From positions 1,116,001 through 1,180,000 of the forward strand of contig JACKDW010000002.1 in the NCBI GenBank assembly GCA_020633295.1: DNA of 64,000 nucleotides. Direction: 5' to 3'. The position numbers and the translations under genes are program-made. The stretch is from Myxococcales bacterium. Its GTDB lineage: Bacteria; Myxococcota_A; Polyangia; Nannocystales; Nannocystaceae. The notes under the pieces were generated by a model. It saw nothing but the letters and a program-made list of their open reading frames with translations. It ran no database searches and was not told where the DNA came from. Position 1 is the stretch's first letter, and every line of letters starts with the position of its first letter. Positions 7,820-17,683 of this stretch are shown here, in pieces.

Positions 7820-8992
7820 ATGCAGCGCGCGCGAACGCGAGGCCAAGCTCCTGTCGGAGCGAGGGGAGAAGCGAGGGCAGCAGCGAGGGCAGGGGCGGCG
7901 GGGAGCGCGGCCCTCGTCGCGTCGTTGCTGCTGGCGTTCGCGCCCACGCGCGCGCGCGCGGAGCCTCCCGGCGTGATGACGACGCGTCACCTGTCGATGG
8001 GGAACGCGAGCCGGGCGTCGGCCTCGGGCGCGAGCGCGGCGATGATCAACCCCGCAGCGATGGGCTTGACGCCGACCTTCACGATCCAGCCCGCCTATCA
8101 GGTGCGCGTCGAGGATCGCACGCACGGCGTCGCGGTCACGGCGATGGACTCGCTCAACAACTCGCGCCTGGCCATCGGCTTGACCTACGCGTTCATGCAC
8201 GGGACGCCCGAGGTCACCTACAACGACACCAACGGGCTCGAGGAGACCTTGCGGCTGCGACACGTCGGTCACGAGGCGGGTCTGTCGATCGGCGTGGTCG
8301 CGGTGCCGGGGTGGCTCCTGGTCGGCGTCCGCCCGAAGTACCAGTTCACGTCGCTGCGCTTCGAGGACCCGACGGGCGCGACGGTCGACGCCAACGAGAC
8401 GCACAGCGCGTTCGGCCTCGACGCCTCGCTGCAGCTGCTGGTCGCCGGCTGGGTGAGCGTCGCCGCGCTCGGCTACAACCTCACCGGCACGCACCCGGCC
8501 GCGTGGACGGAGGATCGCGCGCTGACGCTCGATCCCCTGCCGGTCGACTACAGCACGCTCGATCCCGCGAACGTCTCGCGCCTCTCGGATTACCCGCGGA
8601 CCTTCGCCCACGCCATCGCCGTGTTCCCGACGCGAAGACCGGGCTTCTCCATTAATTTCGACGGCACCTACGACTTCACCTCGTACTGGAACACGGATCT
8701 CGACGGCGACGGGGAGGACGATCGCTGGGCGCGGCTCACCCTCGGCGGCGGCGCTGAGTACACGATCGGTCCGGTGCCGCTGCGCGTCGGCGGGTACTGG
8801 GATCGCCGCGGCCCAGCGTCGGACGACGATCGCGGCTACATCACGGGCGGGGTCGGCTTTGTGCGCGGAACCCCGTCGGCGGGCGGAGTCGGCGTCGATA
8901 TCGGGGTCGGGTTCAGCCGTCAGATCGCGGGCCCCAACCCAGAGACCTTTATCGGCGCGCATATCGGGCTGTTGTTGAACCCGAGGCTGTAA
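7820..8992 (+). CDS. Outer-membrane beta-barrel protein (FadL/OMPP1- or PorV-like)
   Basis: A secreted barrel protein of about 390 residues. After an Arg/Ala-rich N-region comes a hydrophobic stretch (SAALVASLLLAFA) and an AxA-type site before EPPG. The mature part begins TRHLSMGNASRASASGASAA, with the MG..A....A...NPA pattern seen at the N-terminus of FadL/OMPP1 and PorV-type barrels. Alternating strands follow to a terminal strand ending ETFIGAHIGLLLNPRL. ATG 7820 follows GGGA at a good distance; an in-frame ATG at 7808 is also possible. A substrate, lipid transport for example, cannot be read from sequence. It is followed by a tandem 15-bp duplication and then the sigma-factor gene. Confidence 0.75.
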   Translation: MQRARTRGQAPVGARGEARAAARAGAAGSAALVASLLLAFAPTRARAEPPGVMTTRHLSMGNASRASASGASAAMINPAAMGLTPTFTIQPAYQVRVEDRTHGVAVTAMDSLNNSRLAIGLTYAFMHGTPEVTYNDTNGLEETLRLRHVGHEAGLSIGVVAVPGWLLVGVRPKYQFTSLRFEDPTGATVDANETHSAFGLDASLQLLVAGWVSVAALGYNLTGTHPAAWTEDRALTLDPLPVDYSTLDPANVSRLSDYPRTFAHAIAVFPTRRPGFSINFDGTYDFTSYWNTDLDGDGEDDRWARLTLGGGAEYTIGPVPLRVGGYWDRRGPASDDDRGYITGGVGFVRGTPSAGGVGVDIGVGFSRQIAGPNPETFIGAHIGLLLNPRL

Positions 8993-9000
8993 CTGCTCGC

Positions 9001-9030
9001 GCGCGCTGGCTGTTCGCGCGCTGGCTGTTC
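9001..9030. repeat. Tandem duplication of a 15-bp unit
   Basis: GCGCGCTGGCTGTTC is repeated exactly twice in a row in the gap after the outer-membrane gene. It is a small repeat with no recognised function. Confidence 0.8.
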
Positions 9031-9103
9031 CCGCGCGCCCGATCGCGCGCGTCCTTCGTGGGAACCTTGTCGAGCCCCCGCGGTCTAGTGGAAAGTGGGG
9101 GCC

Positions 9104-9811
9104 GTGAGCGAAGCCAGCGCCAAAGCCGACGCGTCCGAGGAGGACAGGTCCAGCGCGCGTCCGCCTCGCTCGCCGCGTGTGGGGCGAGACGAGGCGGAGG
9201 AGCAGCGCCGGCACGATCAGGATCGTCGCGATCGCCGGCTGGTGAAGCGCCTCAAGGAGGGCGACGAGCGCGCCTTCCAGGAGCTCGTCACGACCTATCA
9301 AAACCGCATCTTCAGCCTCACGCTGCGCTTTATGGGCAACCGCGAGGAGGCCGAGGATCTCGCCCAGGAGGTGTTCCTGACCGTCTTCCGGGCGATCGGG
9401 AGCTACCGGGGTGAGGGTCGCTTCTATACGTGGCTCTATCGCATCGCGTCGAACACCTGCAAGAACCGGCTCAAGTATCTCAAGGGCCGCCAGCACCACC
9501 GCAGCATCGACATCGAGGACAGCCCGCAGGCCCAGCTCCCGTCCGAGGAGGGCGGCGCGCGCCAGAGCCTGCAGAGCCAGATCCCCGGGCCCGAGGCGGT
9601 GGTGCGCGGGAATCGGCTGCAGCGGGCGATCCAGGAGGAGATCGCCCAGCTCGACGCGGAGCACCGCCTGCTGATCGTCCTTCGCGACATCCAGGGGCTC
9701 TCGTATCACGACATTATTCGAATCACCGGGCTCGCCGAGGGCACGCTCAAGTCCCGTCTTCACCGCGCGCGTCTCGCCCTGAAGAAGCGCATGGACAGGC
9801 ACATGCGCTGA
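9104..9811 (+). CDS. ECF-type RNA polymerase sigma factor
   Basis: A sigma-70 family factor of the extracytoplasmic-function group. Region 2 is DERAFQELVTTYQNRIFSL followed by EEAEDLAQEVFLTVFRAIG (core binding and -10 recognition), with the WLYRIASNTCKNRLKYL segment after it. Region 4 is LRDIQGLSYHDIIRITGLAE followed by GTLKSRLHRARLALKKRM. It has a 40-residue charged N-terminal extension. The start chosen is GTG 9104, which follows a GGAAAG about 8 bases upstream; GTG 9095 is in frame. It is followed after 64 bases by a membrane protein resembling an anti-sigma factor, the classic arrangement for envelope-stress sigma factors of the RpoE type. Confidence 0.9.
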   Translation: MSEASAKADASEEDRSSARPPRSPRVGRDEAEEQRRHDQDRRDRRLVKRLKEGDERAFQELVTTYQNRIFSLTLRFMGNREEAEDLAQEVFLTVFRAIGSYRGEGRFYTWLYRIASNTCKNRLKYLKGRQHHRSIDIEDSPQAQLPSEEGGARQSLQSQIPGPEAVVRGNRLQRAIQEEIAQLDAEHRLLIVLRDIQGLSYHDIIRITGLAEGTLKSRLHRARLALKKRMDRHMR

Positions 9812-9875
9812 GACGTGAGCTCGCTGATCTTGACCTCGTCACTCCGCGCCCCATCGATAAAGCACAGCAACGACC

Positions 9876-10340
9876 ATGGTCACGCCGTCCGAATCCAACG
9901 CCGCAGAGCTCATGAGCGCCGCGCTCGATGAGCAGCTCGCCCCCGAGGAGGAGGAGGCGTTCGCGGCGATGCTCGCGGCCTCGCCCGAGGCGCGCGAGGA
10001 GTTCGAGCAGCTGCAAGACATGCTCAAGCTCGTCAAGGGCTTGCCCGAGGTCGAGGCGCCGCCTGACTTCTTCGAGAAGGTCGCCAAGAAGATCCGCCGT
10101 CGCAAGCTGATGCGCGGCGAGACCTTCCTGCTCGTCTCGCTCCCGTTTCAGGTCTTGAGCGTGATGATCGTGCTGGCGATCGCGGTGACCTACATGATGT
10201 TGCAGCTCGAGCGTGATCCCGCGAGCAAGCTCGTCCGCGACGCCGCGACGCCGAGCGACGGCGTCAGCGAGCCCGCGGGCGATGAAGACGCGCCGGACAA
10301 GCCCAGGGACGAGACGGTCACGAGACCGCCGGCGGAGTGA
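9876..10340 (+). CDS. Putative anti-sigma factor, single-pass membrane protein
   Basis: A 154-residue protein lying directly downstream of the ECF sigma gene. The N-terminal 50 residues (LMSAALDEQLAPEEEEAF, then AREEFEQLQDMLKLVKGLP) resemble the helical anti-sigma domain but lack the His-x3-Cys-x2-Cys zinc motif. One membrane helix follows (LLVSLPFQVLSVMIVLAIAV, near residues 87-107). The Pro/Asp/Glu-rich C-terminus would then be periplasmic. By position and topology it probably sequesters the sigma factor at the membrane. The role is inferred from context, since no family signature is decisive. Confidence 0.72.
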   Translation: MVTPSESNAAELMSAALDEQLAPEEEEAFAAMLAASPEAREEFEQLQDMLKLVKGLPEVEAPPDFFEKVAKKIRRRKLMRGETFLLVSLPFQVLSVMIVLAIAVTYMMLQLERDPASKLVRDAATPSDGVSEPAGDEDAPDKPRDETVTRPPAE

Positions 10341-10502
10341 GTCCTCGCTCAGGTTCTGGCTTCGGGGACAGGTCCCCGCGGTGGACACTGAACTGACGTG
10401 CAACGATCGTCAGGGCAGGCCCAGGAGAAAGGGCGGCGTTTGCGGCTGGAGCGCAAACTGCATCGCGATTTCTCGAACCTGTGATAGAACGAGTGCCCCG
10501 GA

Positions 10503-11126
10503 ATGCCACGTGAAGTCACGCTAGTCGACGCGAATCTCGGAAATCTGGACAGCGTGGAGCGCGCGCTTATCCAGGTCGGCGCCTCTGTCGTTGTCTCCAG
10601 CGACCCCAATACCGTTGCGACTTCGCGCATGGTCGTGTTCCCTGGCCAGGGCGCGTTTGGCGAGGCCACCGACACGCTCGTGGATGGCGCGATGGGCGCC
10701 GCGCTGCGCATGGTGATCGAGCGCGGGGACCCGTTCCTCGGGATCTGCCTCGGGATGCAGCTGCTGTTTGAGTCGAGCGACGAGAACGGCGGACACCCGG
10801 GTCTCGAGGTGCTGCCTGGCGCGTGCAAGCGCTTCCCGGAGGGGACGCCGCTGACGCCGAACAACCCCGACGGGCGGATCATGAAGATCCCGCACGTGGG
10901 GTGGAACAGCGTCTCGCCGTCCATGGACCACTACTACTTCTCCCACAGCTACTACGTTCAGGCCGCGCGCGCCGAGGACGTGATGTGGACGACGCGGTAC
11001 GGGATGGTCGAGTTCCCCTCCGCGATCCGGCGAAACAACATCTTCGGCTGCCAGTTCCACCCCGAGAAGAGTCAGCGCGCAGGCTTGCGGTTCCTGCGGA
11101 GCTTCGTTCTCGGAGGACGTTCGTGA
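10503..11126 (+). CDS. hisH: Imidazole glycerol phosphate synthase, glutaminase subunit
   Basis: Class I glutamine amidotransferase of histidine biosynthesis. It hydrolyses glutamine and channels ammonia to HisF. Visible motifs are the N-terminal VTLVDANLGNLDSVERAL, the nucleophile loop FLGICLGMQLLFE with its cysteine, and the catalytic His/Glu in GCQFHPEKSQ. At 207 residues it has the family length. It opens a run hisH-hisA-hisF-hisIE and overlaps hisA by four bases (GTGA). A TGTGATAGA sequence at 10480-10488, about 15 bases before the ATG, resembles an extended -10 element, but no clear -35 accompanies it. Confidence 0.96.
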   Translation: MPREVTLVDANLGNLDSVERALIQVGASVVVSSDPNTVATSRMVVFPGQGAFGEATDTLVDGAMGAALRMVIERGDPFLGICLGMQLLFESSDENGGHPGLEVLPGACKRFPEGTPLTPNNPDGRIMKIPHVGWNSVSPSMDHYYFSHSYYVQAARAEDVMWTTRYGMVEFPSAIRRNNIFGCQFHPEKSQRAGLRFLRSFVLGGRS

Positions 11127-11845
11127 TCGCCATCCCGGCGATCGATCTGCTCGAGGGCAAGGCTGTTCGTCTCGCCGAGGGTGATCGCGCGCGCGCGACC
11201 GTGTACGAGCGAGACCCTCGCGTGCTCGTCACGCGCTTCGCCGACGCGGGCGCGCGCTGGCTGCACGTCGTCGATCTCGACGGCGCGTTCGCGGGGCGCC
11301 CGTGCCAGCTCGAGCTCGTGCGCGAGCTGGTCGCGAGCGCGCACGCGCGCGGCGTCAAGGTCGAGGTCGGCGGCGGGCTGCGCTCGCGCGCCGCGATCAC
11401 GCAGCTGCTCGAGCAGACAGGCGCGGATCGAGCGGTGGTCGGGACGCTGGCGGTGCGCGAGCCCGAGGTCGTCGCGGCGCTGTGTCAGCAGTACCCCGAG
11501 CGGCTCGTGATCGCCGTGGACGGCCGTGACGATCGCGTCGCGGTCGCGGGCTGGCAGGAGACCTCGGAGACCACGATCCAGGCGTTGGCCGCCGCCGCCC
11601 AGCGGTGGGGCGCGGCCGCGCTGCTCTACACCGATGTGCCCCGTGATGGGCTCCAGGGGGGGCCCGCCGTCGACGCGACCGCCGCGCTCCAGCGAACCGT
11701 GGAGATCCCCGTGATCGCCAGCGGGGGCGTTGGTTCGCTCGCGGATCTGGACGCGCTGCGCGGCGCTGGAGTCCGCGCGGTCGTCCTGGGTCGCGCCCTG
11801 TACGAGGGCAGCTTCACGTTGAAGGAAGCGCTGTCGAGATGCTGA
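11123..11845 (+). CDS. hisA: Phosphoribosylformimino-AICAR isomerase
   Basis: The TIM-barrel isomerase converting ProFAR to PRFAR, the substrate of HisF-HisH. The 240-residue frame starts at GTG 11123, preceded by GGAGGA at 11112-11117, and the start overlaps the hisH stop. Motifs are AIPAIDLLEGKAVRL (catalytic Asp), VEVGGGLRS, IAVDGRDDRVAVAGW, YTDVPRDGLQGG (second catalytic Asp) and VIASGGVGSLADL. The last seven bases overlap hisF, so translation of the three genes is probably coupled. The internal two-fold barrel symmetry with HisF is evident. Confidence 0.96.
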   Translation: MIAIPAIDLLEGKAVRLAEGDRARATVYERDPRVLVTRFADAGARWLHVVDLDGAFAGRPCQLELVRELVASAHARGVKVEVGGGLRSRAAITQLLEQTGADRAVVGTLAVREPEVVAALCQQYPERLVIAVDGRDDRVAVAGWQETSETTIQALAAAAQRWGAAALLYTDVPRDGLQGGPAVDATAALQRTVEIPVIASGGVGSLADLDALRGAGVRAVVLGRALYEGSFTLKEALSRC

Positions 11846-12639
11846 AACGTCGCATTATTCCTTGCCTCGACATCAAGAACGGACGCGTGGTCAAGGGCGT
11901 TCACTTCGTGGGTCTGCGGGACACGGGTGATCCCGTGGAGGCCGCGCGCGCGTATGACCGCCAGGGCGCGGACGAGATCTGCATGCTCGACATCACCGCG
12001 ACCGTCGAGGGGCGGGAGATGTTCCTCGACGTGGTGCAGCGGGTCGCCGGGCAGATCTTCGCGCCGCTCACCGTCGGCGGCGGGATCCGTCGCGAGACCG
12101 ACGTGCGCAAGCTGCTGCTGGCCGGCGCCGACAAGGTCGCGATCAACAGCGCGATCGTCTCCAACCCCGAGCTCATCCGTCGCGTCGCCGACAGCTACGG
12201 CAGCCAGTGCATCGTCGCCGCGGTCGACGTCCGTCAGCTCCCGGCGCTCCCGGGTGAGGAGCGCGCCCCCTACGAGGTCGTGATCCACGGCGGGACGCGG
12301 TCGACGGGCCTCGACGCGATCGCCTGGTGCGAGCAGGTCGCGGAGCTCGGCGCCGGCGAGATCCTGCTGACGAGCATGGATCGCGACGGCACGCGCAACG
12401 GCTACGACCTGTGGATCACCCGCGAGATCAGCCGACGCGTCCCGATCCCGGTGATCGCGAGCGGCGGCGTGGGCTCCCTCGATCACCTGCGCGCGGGCCT
12501 CGCGGACGACGAGGGCTCGGCGGACGCCGCGTTGGCGGCCTCGATCTTCCACTTCGGCCTGTACACGATCGCTCAGGCCAAGCAGTTCCTGCACGAGCAC
12601 CAGATCCCCGTGCGACCGCCCGACGGCGTTCGCTACTAG
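11839..12639 (+). CDS. hisF: Imidazole glycerol phosphate synthase, cyclase subunit
   Basis: The TIM-barrel partner of HisH. It makes imidazole glycerol phosphate and AICAR from PRFAR and ammonia. The 266-residue protein begins MLKRRIIPCLDIKNGRVVKG (catalytic Asp) and has MLDITAT, TVGGGIR, INSAIVSNP, VAAVDVR (second catalytic Asp), SMDRDGTRNGYD and IASGGVGSLDHL. It is about ten residues longer than many homologues, with the extra length around residues 130-145 (QLPALPGEERAP). It starts inside the end of hisA and is followed after 49 bases by hisIE. Confidence 0.96.
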   Translation: MLKRRIIPCLDIKNGRVVKGVHFVGLRDTGDPVEAARAYDRQGADEICMLDITATVEGREMFLDVVQRVAGQIFAPLTVGGGIRRETDVRKLLLAGADKVAINSAIVSNPELIRRVADSYGSQCIVAAVDVRQLPALPGEERAPYEVVIHGGTRSTGLDAIAWCEQVAELGAGEILLTSMDRDGTRNGYDLWITREISRRVPIPVIASGGVGSLDHLRAGLADDEGSADAALAASIFHFGLYTIAQAKQFLHEHQIPVRPPDGVRY

Positions 12640-12688
12640 CGAGCCGCCGCGGTCTCGCCACGCTGGAGCGCGTCGCCTCGCCGACGGT

Positions 12689-13429
12689 ATGCTCCGCGCG
12701 ATGCGAGACGCGGACGCGACGGTCGAATCTCTCTGGTCGAAGCTGCGGCCGTCCTCCGACGGGCTGGTCGCGGCGGTCGTGCAGCACGCGAGCAGCGGCC
12801 AGGTGTTGATGCTCGGCTACATGAACCGCGACGCGCTGGCGGCCACGCTGCGCAGCGGTCACGTGACGTTCTGGAGCCGCAGTCGAGAGCGGCTGTGGGA
12901 GAAGGGCGAGACCAGCGGCAACACGCTCGACCTGCGCGGGCTGTGGGCTGACTGTGATGGCGACGCGCTGCTCGTGCTCGCCGCGCCGCGCGGGCCGACC
13001 TGTCACACGGAGCGCGACAGCTGCTTCTTTCGTCGCGTCGCGCAGGGCGACGGCTGCTCGCTCTACGACGAGGACCACGGGCCCGCGCCGGGGCACGCGA
13101 GCGCGACCTTCGAACGGGTGTTTGCGACCATCCTCGAGCGCAAGGCCGGGCGCGGGGCCACCAGCGCGAGCGGCAAGAGCTACGTCCGCGGGCTCATGGA
13201 TCGCGGCGTCCCGAAGATCTCGGAGAAGATCAACGAGGAGGCCGCGGAGCTCTGTGACGCGCTCGCGGCCGAGTCGGACGCCGCGGTCGCGCGCGAGGCC
13301 GCCGACGTGTTGTTCCACGCGATGGTCGGTTTAGCGCTCCGCGGCGTCTCGATCGATGACGTCGCGGCCGTGCTGCGCGAGCGCATGGGCGTGAGCGGCC
13401 TCGACGAGAGGGCGGCGCGTCGGCGCTGA
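12689..13429 (+). CDS. hisIE: Bifunctional phosphoribosyl-AMP cyclohydrolase / phosphoribosyl-ATP pyrophosphatase
   Basis: A fusion of HisI and HisE, the third and second steps of histidine synthesis. HisI (about residues 15-125) has LMLGYMNRDAL, VTFWSRSRERLWEKGETSGN and the metal-binding DCDGDALLV with PTCHT and SCFF cysteines. HisE (about 135-235) has SYVRGLMDRGVPKISEKI, NEEAAELCDAL and EAADVLFHAMV, which provide the acidic residues of the MazG-like pyrophosphohydrolase. ATG 12689 and ATG 12701 are both possible starts. It ends the hisHAF-hisIE run and is followed by plsY 40 bases later. Confidence 0.95.
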   Translation: MLRAMRDADATVESLWSKLRPSSDGLVAAVVQHASSGQVLMLGYMNRDALAATLRSGHVTFWSRSRERLWEKGETSGNTLDLRGLWADCDGDALLVLAAPRGPTCHTERDSCFFRRVAQGDGCSLYDEDHGPAPGHASATFERVFATILERKAGRGATSASGKSYVRGLMDRGVPKISEKINEEAAELCDALAAESDAAVAREAADVLFHAMVGLALRGVSIDDVAAVLRERMGVSGLDERAARRR

Positions 13430-13469
13430 GCGGCGCGGACGGGGCGGCGCGCCGCTCGCCGCTGCTAGC

Positions 13470-14120
13470 GTGCTCGTCGCGCTCGCATGTATCCTGCCGC
13501 CTGTGAGCCTCTTCGGACTCGGACAGAGCGTGGTCGCCTGGTGCTTGTTCGCCTACCTGATCGCGGCTGTGCCGGTCGGGTTGCTCGTGGGCTGGTCGCG
13601 CGGCGTCGACCTGCGCGAGGTTGGCTCCGGGAACATCGGGACGACCAACGCGATGCGGGCGCTCGGGCGCAAGCTCGGGCTCATGGTGTTCGCGCTCGAC
13701 GTGCTCAAGGCCTACGCGCCTGTCCGTCTCGCCATGATCGAGAGCGGGCTCGGTCCTGACGCCCACGGCGCCCTCGCGCTCGTCGCCCTGTGCGCCGTGC
13801 TGGGGCATATCTACCCGGTGTACCTGGGCTTTCGCGGCGGCAAGGGGGTCGCGTGCGCGCTCGGGGTGTTCACCGCCGTGCTGCCGGCGAGCGGCTTGCT
13901 CGCGCTCGTGGTGTACCTGCTGACGCTCGCGCTCACGCGCGTCTCCGCGATCGGCTCGCTCGTCGCGGTCACGGCGACGAGCGTGCACATCGCCGTGTCC
14001 GGCGGACCGTCGGCGTACACCTGGCTCGCGCTCGCGACCTCGGCGGTGATCTGGTGGCGTCACCGTGGCAACTTGACCCGCATCCTCGAGGACATGGCGG
14101 CCCGCAAGCGCACGCTGTGA
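13470..14120 (+). CDS. plsY: Acyl-phosphate:glycerol-3-phosphate acyltransferase
   Basis: An integral inner-membrane enzyme that acylates glycerol 3-phosphate from acyl-phosphate, the first step of phospholipid synthesis. The 216-residue protein has several hydrophobic helices and the three conserved cytoplasmic motifs: VGSGNIGTTNAMRALG, the GHIYPVYLGFRGGKGVA block, and the C-terminal RHRGNLTRILEDM. The start could be GTG 13470 or GTG 13503; both leave the motifs intact. It lies 40 bases after hisIE on the same strand and might be co-transcribed, although the functions are unrelated. Confidence 0.93.
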   Translation: MLVALACILPPVSLFGLGQSVVAWCLFAYLIAAVPVGLLVGWSRGVDLREVGSGNIGTTNAMRALGRKLGLMVFALDVLKAYAPVRLAMIESGLGPDAHGALALVALCAVLGHIYPVYLGFRGGKGVACALGVFTAVLPASGLLALVVYLLTLALTRVSAIGSLVAVTATSVHIAVSGGPSAYTWLALATSAVIWWRHRGNLTRILEDMAARKRTL

Positions 14121-14322
14121 GCCGCGTCGTCCTCGACTTCACGCGCGAGGTTCGGGCTGTCGGTTATTGTTGTTCTGCGCGTTCGGCCGCGGGGTCGCGC
14201 GCGTTGTTACTTTGGGCGAGCACGTTGGGGCTAGTTCGAATCGACTAGTCGCCGTTGGAATCGCACAAAAATAGCGGGCTGGAACGACCACGCGACTATT
14301 TGCTAGCGTCGTGTGGCGCTCC

Positions 14323-14571
14323 ATGAACCGCAGAACGCTATACGTCGGCGGGCTCTCGCCCGCGACGAAGCTCGAGCCGCTCCGCGTCATGCTCGAGCAA
14401 TTCGGGCTGATCGAGGACATTCGTATGACGACGCGGCGGTCCTCGACCGGGGAGAACCCCGGGATTGCGTACGTGACCTTTAAGACAAGCGAGTCCGCGA
14501 TGGCGGCGCGGCGCGTGCTCGACGGCTCCGAGCTCGACGGCGCGCGCATCCGCGTCGACATCGCCCGCTGA
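14323..14571 (+). CDS. Single-RRM RNA-binding protein, 82 aa
   Basis: A small RNA-recognition-motif protein. RNP2 is seen as LYVGGL right after the N-terminus and RNP1 as the degenerate GIAYVTF near residue 50, separated by the usual helix (PLRVMLEQFGLIEDIRM). It consists of the RRM alone, without the glycine-rich tail of cyanobacterial Rbp proteins. ATG 14323 is chosen over a GTG at 14311 because it gives MNRRTLYVGGL, the expected RRM beginning. Upstream is about 200 bases of relatively AT-rich sequence containing the imperfect inverted repeat CTAGTTCGAATCGACTAG at 14231-14248. Its role may be in post-transcriptional control. Confidence 0.88.
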   Translation: MNRRTLYVGGLSPATKLEPLRVMLEQFGLIEDIRMTTRRSSTGENPGIAYVTFKTSESAMAARRVLDGSELDGARIRVDIAR

Positions 14572-14585
14572 GGTGCGGCGGCCGC

Positions 14586-16073
<1,488 letters not shown>

Positions 16074-16104
16074 CAGTCTACCAGCCTCGCGCGCGCGGTC
16101 GCGG

Positions 16105-17616
16105 TCAGCCCTGCGCGCGGTCGAGCCAACCCCGGATCACGCGCCCGGCGTCCGCGAGCGGGACGCCGCGCTCCTGCTCGCCGGAGGCGAGGTGCTTGAG
16201 CGTGACGGCGCCCGCCTTGACCTCATCCGCGCCGAGGATCGCGGCGATCGGCGCCTTCACGCCGTCGGAGTCGGCGTAGCCGAGCTGCTTCTTGAGCTTC
16301 GCCGACTCGGGGTAGACCTCGACGCGCACGCCCTGACCGCGCAGCGCGTGCGCGCTCTTGAGGACCTCGGCGACGTCGACGTCGAGCCAGCAGACCAGCA
16401 CCTCGGGCCCGCCCGGCAGGCTCGGGAACATGCCGCGCTGCTCCATCACGACCAGGATGCGCTCGAGCCCGAGCGCCATGCCGACCGCCGGCACCTCGCG
16501 CTTGCCGAACATGCCCACGAGGTCATCGTAGCGCCCGCCGCCCGCGAGGCTCGAGCCGAGGTCGGGGACCGCGACCTCGAAGATCGCGCCGGTGTAGTAG
16601 CTGAGGCCGCGCGCGAGCGCCGGGAACAGGCGTACGCGGGGGCCCGCCGGCGTCGCGCTCAGCAGCTCGCACAGCAGCGCGAGCTCGTCGAGCACGGCGA
16701 CGGCTTTCTCGTCGCCGTGGAGCAGCCGCTTGAGGAACTCGAGCACGACCACGTGCTGCGGCGACTCCTCGTGCTCCGAGAGCGTGGCGATCCCGAGGAT
16801 GCCCCAGGTCAGGCTCTGCTGCTTGTCGACGAATTCGTAGATCGGCGTGCCGGGCTCGAGCAGCTGCTCACAGCAGACCAGGCCGAGCAGGTGCGCGGCG
16901 GACTGCTCCGAGAGGCCGCGCTCGACGAGCTCCTGCTTGACCCCCTCGAGCCCGATCTTGTCGAGCTTGTCGACGGCGATCAGCGCGCTGCCCTCTAGCG
17001 CCTCGTCGACCCCGGCCGCGCGGATCATCGCGCGCAGCAGCTCGCGGTGGTTGAGGCGCAGCTCGAAGTCCTCGAAGCCGAGCTCGCCCAGGACCTCGGC
17101 CGCGGCCGCGCAGACCTCGGCCTCGGCGACCAGCGAGGTGGTGCCGGTGATGTCGACGTCGCACTGATAGAACTCGCGAAAGCGCCCCTTGCCCGGGCGA
17201 TCGGCCCGCCAGACCGGCTGGATCTGGTAGCGCTTGAAGAACTTGGGGAGCGCGCCGTACTCGGCGACGACGCGCGCGAGCGGGACGGTGAGGTCGTAGC
17301 GCAGCCCCTTGTCGGCGAGCGTCGCCTCGGTGACCTCGTCGTCCGCGAGCGCGCGCGCGAGCACGTCGCGCCGGTGGAGCAGGCGGTAGAGCAGCTGGTC
17401 GCCCTCCTCGCCGTACTTGCCGAGCAGCGTGCTGAGGTTCTCGATCGCCGGCGTCTCGATGGGCACGAAGCCGTAGCGGTCAAAGACCTCGCGCACGATC
17501 CCGATCACGTGCTGGCGCCGGGCGATGTCCTCCGGGAGGAAGTCCCGCATACCGCTGGGGGGCTTGGTCGAGACTTTCTTCCCCTGCGACTTCTTTCCCT
17601 GCGACGTCTTGCCCAT
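16105..17616 (-). CDS. hisS: Histidyl-tRNA synthetase
   Basis: A class II aminoacyl-tRNA synthetase charging tRNA-His. From ATG 17616 the protein has 503 residues, about 80 longer than many bacterial HisRS. It begins with a Lys/Ser/Gly-rich extension with a doubled SQGKK (GKTSQGKKSQGKK). Motif 1 lies in PSGMRDFLPEDIARR, motif 2 in RYDLTVPLARVVAE and YQIQPVWRADRPGKGRFREF, and the histidine motif in ARGLSYYTGAIFEV. Motif 3 is in VGMALGLERIL, followed by an anticodon-binding domain (EVLVCWLDVDVAEVL to the end). This intact C-terminal domain argues for a true synthetase rather than the HisZ paralogue. Downstream on the same strand, after 31 bases, is the NtrC-type gene. Confidence 0.94.
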   Translation of the reverse strand: MGKTSQGKKSQGKKVSTKPPSGMRDFLPEDIARRQHVIGIVREVFDRYGFVPIETPAIENLSTLLGKYGEEGDQLLYRLLHRRDVLARALADDEVTEATLADKGLRYDLTVPLARVVAEYGALPKFFKRYQIQPVWRADRPGKGRFREFYQCDVDITGTTSLVAEAEVCAAAAEVLGELGFEDFELRLNHRELLRAMIRAAGVDEALEGSALIAVDKLDKIGLEGVKQELVERGLSEQSAAHLLGLVCCEQLLEPGTPIYEFVDKQQSLTWGILGIATLSEHEESPQHVVVLEFLKRLLHGDEKAVAVLDELALLCELLSATPAGPRVRLFPALARGLSYYTGAIFEVAVPDLGSSLAGGGRYDDLVGMFGKREVPAVGMALGLERILVVMEQRGMFPSLPGGPEVLVCWLDVDVAEVLKSAHALRGQGVRVEVYPESAKLKKQLGYADSDGVKAPIAAILGADEVKAGAVTLKHLASGEQERGVPLADAGRVIRGWLDRAQG

Positions 17617-17683
17617 GGCGCTCGCGTTATCCCACGGGGCGCGGGGGCGCGTAAACGGCGATCCCGGCGCTGAGCGCTGCGCT

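Noticed and set aside
14231..14248. GTTCGAATC-like sequence that resembles a tRNA T-loop
   Set aside because: The bases on each side do not pair as a T-stem, and no acceptor, D or anticodon arms can be formed nearby. It is only an imperfect inverted repeat.
16105..17616. HisZ, the HisG partner, as an identity for the HisS-like gene
   Set aside because: The protein keeps the class II catalytic motifs, the histidine motif and a complete anticodon-binding domain, so it is better called HisRS.
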